A stretch of 10,452 nucleotides of DNA from CAZLMF01 sp964560565 (lineage in GTDB: Bacteria > Bacillota > Clostridia > Oscillospirales > Ruminococcaceae): assembly GCA_964560565.1 (NCBI GenBank), contig CAZLMF010000055.1:1-10452 (forward strand). The letters are read 5' to 3'. Position 1 is the stretch's first letter, and every line of letters begins with the position of its first letter. Both the position numbers and the translations under genes were made by a program. Below the pieces are notes generated by a model. It searched no databases, was not told the DNA's origin, and was given only the letters and a program-made list of their open reading frames with translations. Positions 7,193 to 10,452 of the stretch are shown here, piece after piece.

Positions 7193-8266
7193 TTATTGCC
7201 AGATTTCCTCGCCGAAATTATTTAGGTATGCGAAAAGCTCCATTGCCATTTCTTCCTCCTCGGATATGCGTGGGTGACCAGGGGTGGCACTGCCGTTTCG
7301 TATGAACTTAAAGCGTTTTACTCTGTTATCCGCCATTTCCTGCGCTACTTCGTCTAGGGCATCATCCCATTTAGGGGAGTGCATTAGCACAGTTGTAATA
7401 AGCACAAAAGTTGCATTGGGGTAGTGTCCATGCAATGTGCAAAGAAGCTCCTTATATGAGGACTTCCAGCGGTTTTTGTACTCGATATCGTCAATGCAGT
7501 CGGGGTTTGGGTGGGCATCATTTTGCCCTATTGCCATTATGACCACATTGGGGGTATAACGGTTGAAATCCCAATCGGTGCGCTCCCTGCCCGGTTCATA
7601 GCGCAGCTTATCATAACAGGAAAGCAAACCGAGGGTTTCCCCACTGCCAAAGTAGCCGGTGTTATCAAAAAGTGCAATGCCCCCTTGAGAGGTGTTATGG
7701 ATTTGCGCATTAAGTTTTCTGGCAAGGCTCATGGAGTAGGAGAACCATGCGTTGTCATACTGACCGTTATTGTCCTCGGGATCGGCATGAGCGGTGTAAT
7801 AAACTGCCTCCACCACAGCGCCTGCGGAAACGCTATCGCCGAAAACTTCGATTTTGCGCTTTGGTTTTTGCGGGGGACAAAGTATTTCGCCGCCCTGACT
7901 TAGAATAAGCCCTAAAAAGTCGAAATAGTGGCTTGCGTCCTTACGCTTAAAAAGTATAAGCTCATGTTCACCTTGCGAAAGGTTGCTTGCGAGGGTATAG
8001 ACAACCTCGTCTTCGCCTTGCTCAAGCTCAAATTTGCCCTGCACTCCATCAAGCACATAGCCCACATAAGGGATACCGTAGAAATGATAGTTTTTCAGCG
8101 CACAGCGAATTTCTGTTCCTGTAAAGCGGCAGGATACGCTTGAACCTGCCCAGATAAAGCAGGAGTTGCTAGGCTTAGAAAAATCGATTCTACCCATGTA
8201 GGAAAGATTTGAGTTATCAGCGGTTAAGTAATTTTGATTATGTAAATCAAGCTCTTTTAACAACAA
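7193..8266 (-). CDS. CE2-like SGNH/GDSL esterase (probable carbohydrate deacetylase), cytoplasmic
   Basis: The frame is open from a GTG at 8275 (360 residues, numbering used here); the best-placed start is the TTG at 8266 (357 residues), see the ribosome-binding site entry. Residues 25-130 form a beta-sandwich with GRIDF and FIWAGSSVSCRFTGTEI, typical of the N-terminal domain of carbohydrate esterase family 2. Residues 140-355 form the SGNH hydrolase domain: nucleophile S148 in FGDSVSAG, the GQND block (250-253) and catalytic H334 in PGHP. The usual Asp three residues before that His is replaced by T331, which fits the Ser-His dyad described for CE2 acetyl esterases. CE2 enzymes remove acetyl groups from xylan or other sugars. 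There is no signal peptide or membrane helix, so the enzyme probably acts on imported, acetylated oligosaccharides or on an internal metabolite. It is divergent from an SGNH lipoprotein gene and probably co-transcribed with the flavoprotein gene. Substrate specificity is not visible. Confidence 0.88.
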   Translation of the reverse strand: MLLKELDLHNQNYLTADNSNLSYMGRIDFSKPSNSCFIWAGSSVSCRFTGTEIRCALKNYHFYGIPYVGYVLDGVQGKFELEQGEDEVVYTLASNLSQGEHELILFKRKDASHYFDFLGLILSQGGEILCPPQKPKRKIEVFGDSVSAGAVVEAVYYTAHADPEDNNGQYDNAWFSYSMSLARKLNAQIHNTSQGGIALFDNTGYFGSGETLGLLSCYDKLRYEPGRERTDWDFNRYTPNVVIMAIGQNDAHPNPDCIDDIEYKNRWKSSYKELLCTLHGHYPNATFVLITTVLMHSPKWDDALDEVAQEMADNRVKRFKFIRNGSATPGHPRISEEEEMAMELFAYLNNFGEEIWQ

Positions 8267-8271
8267 AATGG

Positions 8272-8281
8272 TCACTTCCTT
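8272..8281 (-). promoter_or_regulatory. Extended Shine-Dalgarno that moves the CE2-like start downstream
   Basis: On the minus strand AAGGAAGTGA (8281-8272) closely matches the anti-Shine-Dalgarno complement AAGGAGGTGA. The GTG at 8275-8273, the most upstream start of the frame, is part of this element and so is unlikely to be used with it. The next in-frame starts are TTG at 8266 and TTG at 8263, at suitable distance; an ATT at 8269 is also possible but rare. Confidence 0.6.
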
Positions 8282-8291
8282 AAAAGTTTTG

Positions 8292-8319
8292 ATATAATTC
8301 TACCATATTTTTATTGCAA
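8292..8319 (-). promoter_or_regulatory. Candidate promoter for the CE2-like esterase operon
   Basis: On the minus strand TTGCAA (8319-8314) and TTATAT (8297-8292) are 16 bases apart. Transcription would start near 8285, leaving a very short leader before the ribosome-binding site. The -10 is poor, so this is tentative. The -35 is the same palindromic hexamer used by the stronger plus-strand promoter. Confidence 0.4.
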
Positions 8320-8335
8320 ATTAAAGCAAAATATG
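8304..8335. repeat. Inverted repeat CATATTTT-N16-AAAATATG over the divergent promoters
   Basis: CATATTTT (8304-8311) and AAAATATG (8328-8335) are perfect inverted copies separated by 16 bases that include the shared TTGCAA hexamer. The dyad lies over both predicted -35 regions and abuts the plus-strand -10. It could be an operator for a dimeric regulator controlling both esterase transcription units. The arms are AT-rich, so chance is possible. Confidence 0.45.
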
Positions 8336-8342
8336 ATATAGT
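8314..8342 (+). promoter_or_regulatory. Promoter of the SGNH lipoprotein gene
   Basis: TTGCAA (8314-8319), a spacer of exactly 17 bases and TATAGT (8337-8342), with TGA immediately before it forming an extended -10 (8334-8336), make a convincing sigma-A-type promoter. Transcription should start near 8349, giving a leader of about 77 bases before the ATG at 8426. No riboswitch-like fold is evident in the leader. Confidence 0.7.
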
Positions 8343-8425
8343 TACTTTTGGAATTAAATACTTTTTAGCTAACGGTTTAAGTAAAAACTAAACTGAAACT
8401 TTGAGGATTATTAGGAGGAATAACG

Positions 8426-9673
8426 ATGAAGAGAGTTTTGGCTATTATACTGACACTTGGACTTATGGGAGCAATGCTTACCGCTTGCGACCAAGAAGGC
8501 GATGCTTCATCTTCTAGCAAGGAGGAAAGCGAAACCACAACTTCCACAACTAAAGTGGAGGATGTCGAGGAGGAGGAGTTCACACTGGAGGCAGGACTTA
8601 CGGACATGATGAAGGAAAGAGCTATCCTGCGTGATGGCGATGTTGCAAGGCTTTCTGCTGTGCTTAAAAGGGCGCAGTCAGGCGAGGATATCACCATTGG
8701 ATTTATTGGTGGCTCAATTACAGCAGGCTCAGTTGCAACAGGCAATAAAGGCTACGCATCAATGCTCCACGAGTGGTTTAAGGAGAAATTCCCCGACATT
8801 GAGGTTACACTTGTCAACGCAGGAATAGGTGCAACGGATTCCTACCTAGGAGTACATAGAGTGGACAGGGATTTGCTTGAAAGCACCCCTGATATTGTAT
8901 TCGTTGAGTTTTCGGTAAATGACGGAGCTTTTATCAACAAGGATTCCTATGAAAGCCTTGTTCTAAAGATTTTACGAGCTGAAAATAACCCTGCGGTGGT
9001 GGCACTTTGCATGGCGCAAAGCAGTGGCGATACCTATCAGGAAACCCACAAGGAAATAGGCGACCATTATGACCTGCCTATGATAAGCCTATGGAACTGC
9101 TTTAAGCCCACGGTTGATGCTGGTTTTGTAAAATGGGCAGATATACTTGTAGACGGCATTCACCCAGCAGATACAGGGCATGACCTTGTTAGGCAGATGC
9201 TTTCAAGCTATCTTGAAAAAGTGATTGCGGATATTGACAATGCACCCACAGAGATTACATCCTTGCCCGATGTGCTTGTTGATCGCTTTGCTAACGCAAA
9301 GATTCTAAACGCACAAAGCGAGGAGCTTGCGAGCGCACAGCTAACAGGTTTTGAGGCTGGGAAGATTTTCATGCCCTTTAAGGATGGATATTCAAGCAAA
9401 GAAGCAGGCTCGTCAATCAAGTTTACGGTTCAGGCGAGAAGTCTTGGTATAACCTACCTAAAACAAATAAACGGCGCACCCGGTCAAGCTGAAATTTACA
9501 TCAATGGAAAGCTTGTAAAAACCCTTGATGCCGACTTCTCAGGAGGTTGGGGGAACTTCGCTCAAAGTGAGGAAGTCTTTACCTCCGATGCCTCCGCTGA
9601 AATAGAGGTTGAGATAAAAATCGCCGAGGGTGACCAGACTGATTTTTCAGTGCTTGCTATCCTTTTAAGCTAA
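8426..9673 (+). CDS. SGNH/GDSL-hydrolase lipoprotein, surface-anchored
   Basis: The 415-residue product starts with a lipoprotein signal peptide: KR, a hydrophobic core, and the lipobox LTAC with acylated C21. A Ser/Thr/Glu-rich linker (22-55) follows. The hydrolase domain (about 85-270) has block I FIGGSITAG with nucleophile S97, block II NAGIG with G133, block III SVND with N165, and block V DGIHP with D243 and H246, so the full SGNH set and Ser-Asp-His triad are present. Residues from about 280 to the end form a separate beta-rich domain with QAEIYINGKLVKTLDAD, which looks like a carbohydrate-binding-type or accessory sandwich; I cannot name it. The expected role is hydrolysis of ester groups on extracellular polysaccharide, cell-wall polymer or lipid at the cell surface. 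AGGAGG (8413-8418) lies seven bases before the ATG. The gene has its own promoter, is divergent from the CE2-like esterase, and ends before a strong terminator, so it is monocistronic. Substrate unknown. Confidence 0.92.
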   Translation: MKRVLAIILTLGLMGAMLTACDQEGDASSSSKEESETTTSTTKVEDVEEEEFTLEAGLTDMMKERAILRDGDVARLSAVLKRAQSGEDITIGFIGGSITAGSVATGNKGYASMLHEWFKEKFPDIEVTLVNAGIGATDSYLGVHRVDRDLLESTPDIVFVEFSVNDGAFINKDSYESLVLKILRAENNPAVVALCMAQSSGDTYQETHKEIGDHYDLPMISLWNCFKPTVDAGFVKWADILVDGIHPADTGHDLVRQMLSSYLEKVIADIDNAPTEITSLPDVLVDRFANAKILNAQSEELASAQLTGFEAGKIFMPFKDGYSSKEAGSSIKFTVQARSLGITYLKQINGAPGQAEIYINGKLVKTLDADFSGGWGNFAQSEEVFTSDASAEIEVEIKIAEGDQTDFSVLAILLS

Positions 9674-9690
9674 TATAGCACAATCAATAC

Positions 9691-9726
9691 AAAAAGCGCA
9701 AGGTGAAACCTTGCGCTTTTATTTTT
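9691..9726. terminator. Bidirectional intrinsic terminator between converging genes
   Basis: AAAAGCGCAAGGT (9692-9704) pairs perfectly with ACCTTGCGCTTTT (9708-9720), a 13-bp stem with a GAA loop. On the plus strand it runs into T-rich TTTTATTTTT (9717-9726) and on the minus strand into five T (9695-9691). It can therefore end both the lipoprotein transcript (stop at 9673) and the converging right-edge gene (stop at 9725). Confidence 0.93.
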
Positions 9727-10452
9727 ACTTCCAACCAATCACAACGGTATCGCCGTTATGCAATCGCTCTGTATAGCTTGCAGGCTTATCGTTTATGGTA
9801 AGTATAAGATTGCCGCTACCCTGTGGGTTTTGCGGGTCAATATCAGTATAAACAAGTAAGTCAAAGAACAAATAAGGGGTGTAGTCCTCCTTAGGCTCAA
9901 GGTTTATCCTTTTGCCGTTTAGGGTGACGGAGATTGTTTTTATAAGCTCGGGATCATCAGTGGGGATTGGGGTTTGCGGCTGTGCAAGCTGGGATGCGGA
10001 GGTGACCATATCGCCAGAACGCTGTGGCTTTGTCACTTCCTTTACCTTAGGCGAAAGGGTAATAACATCGCCGTCGTGGAGGATATAATCAAGTCCCACT
10101 ATATGCCCGTCAACCGCAAGTTCATAATCCGCAATGGGTAAGGCGAGGGGGCGCACAATATCGCCAAGGGTTGAAATAGGCTCAATTTCAATCTCATCGA
10201 AGTTTTGAATCTCATAATCAAGGTCAACTTCCTCGCCAGAAACCTTTGCCTTAGGGCCAAAGGGGTAGGAGTTGCCTGCAATTAGTATTGCGCCGCTATT
10301 TGCACCTTTTAGTATGTCTGATATTTTAGCGCGGGCATTCTCGCCGTTTACAGCAGGGGAAATATTTATCTCATCGCCCTGCGTGACAAGGGAACTGATG
10401 CTTGCAGGCTTTTTATTGACAAGTATTTCAGCAGCGGTGTAGTGACCGCCCT
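9725..10452 (-). CDS. C-terminal part of a large protein with repeated beta-rich modules, FtsA-domain-protein-like; N-terminus outside window
   Basis: The frame is open from the window edge to the TAA at 9727-9725 (242 codons). A GTG at 10156 could be taken for a start, but the frame continues upstream without a stop and with similar content, so it is an internal Val codon. Three segments share a pattern of a short strand, a turn, and a Gly-Asp strand: VNKKPAS..GDEINI (about 10358-10420), VDGHIVG..GDVITL (about 10049-10114) and INDKPAS..GDTVVI (about 9728-9796). A Pro/Gln-rich linker (around 9990-10045) separates the last part. The final section, with SVTLNGKRI, then YLFFDLL...DIDPQNPQGS and the closing GDTVVIGWK, resembles from memory the C-terminus of large FtsA-domain ATPases of Clostridia, where a phrase like FDFxDFDLSRPQG occurs. 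That identification is inference; the ATPase core is not in the window. No membrane helix is seen in this part. Confidence 0.6.
   Translation of the reverse strand, partial: GGHYTAAEILVNKKPASISSLVTQGDEINISPAVNGENARAKISDILKGANSGAILIAGNSYPFGPKAKVSGEEVDLDYEIQNFDEIEIEPISTLGDIVRPLALPIADYELAVDGHIVGLDYILHDGDVITLSPKVKEVTKPQRSGDMVTSASQLAQPQTPIPTDDPELIKTISVTLNGKRINLEPKEDYTPYLFFDLLVYTDIDPQNPQGSGNLILTINDKPASYTERLHNGDTVVIGWK

Noticed and set aside
7511..7903. A 130-residue plus-strand frame inside the CE2-like esterase
   Set aside because: It is antisense to a gene with a full set of SGNH motifs and has no family features.
8349..8425. Possible riboswitch or attenuator in the SGNH lipoprotein leader
   Set aside because: Only a weak bulged stem of about seven pairs near GTTTAAGT/ACTAAAC is seen, with no known riboswitch core and no terminator.
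9725..10156. A complete 143-residue gene starting at a GTG at 10156
   Set aside because: The frame is open upstream to the window edge with the same repeat pattern and no ribosome-binding site stands before the GTG, so it is an internal codon of a larger protein.

Overview
The window looks like chromosomal DNA of a Gram-positive, low-to-moderate-GC Bacillota (Firmicutes), most likely class Clostridia. The signs are a perfect CIRCE operator in front of groESL, strong AGGAGG-type Shine-Dalgarno sites, sigma-A-like promoters, TTG starts, a membrane-anchored HtrA with a Gln/Pro-rich cytoplasmic N-terminus, and a clostridial-type lipoprotein. No genus can be assigned from the sequence alone. I see no phage, IS element, CRISPR array or integrase.

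Layout. (1) 1-2222, minus strand: the 5' part of a tRNA-Val(UAC) with its own promoter, preceded by the chaperonin operon groES-groEL, whose promoter overlaps a CIRCE element (HrcA repression). (2) 2130-2494: divergent intergenic region. (3) 2495-6293, plus strand: OmpR/PhoB-type response regulator, membrane sensor histidine kinase and HtrA/DegP-type serine protease, closely spaced and closed by a strong hairpin terminator at 6315-6350. This is probably one envelope-stress unit: the kinase senses, the regulator acts, the protease degrades or refolds envelope proteins. (4) 6351-8275, minus strand: a cytoplasmic CE2-like SGNH esterase followed by a flavodoxin-fold protein with a CxxCxxCx7C motif, probably co-transcribed. 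(5) 8426-9673, plus strand: an SGNH-hydrolase lipoprotein, transcribed divergently from the CE2-like gene out of a compact promoter region in which one palindromic TTGCAA may serve as the -35 for both directions. (6) 9725-10452, minus strand: the C-terminal 242 codons of a larger protein running off the window edge, with repeated small beta-rich modules, resembling the C-terminus of the large FtsA-domain proteins of Clostridia.

Regions 1 and 3 together form a protein-quality-control neighbourhood (cytoplasmic chaperonin beside an envelope protease and its probable regulators). Regions 4 and 5 suggest a pair of esterases, one on the cell surface and one in the cytoplasm, that might act in sequence on acylated carbohydrate; this is inference. 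I found no clearly undescribed multi-gene system. The most unusual items are the shared-element divergent esterase promoter, the esterase pair, and the repeat-bearing protein at the right edge.
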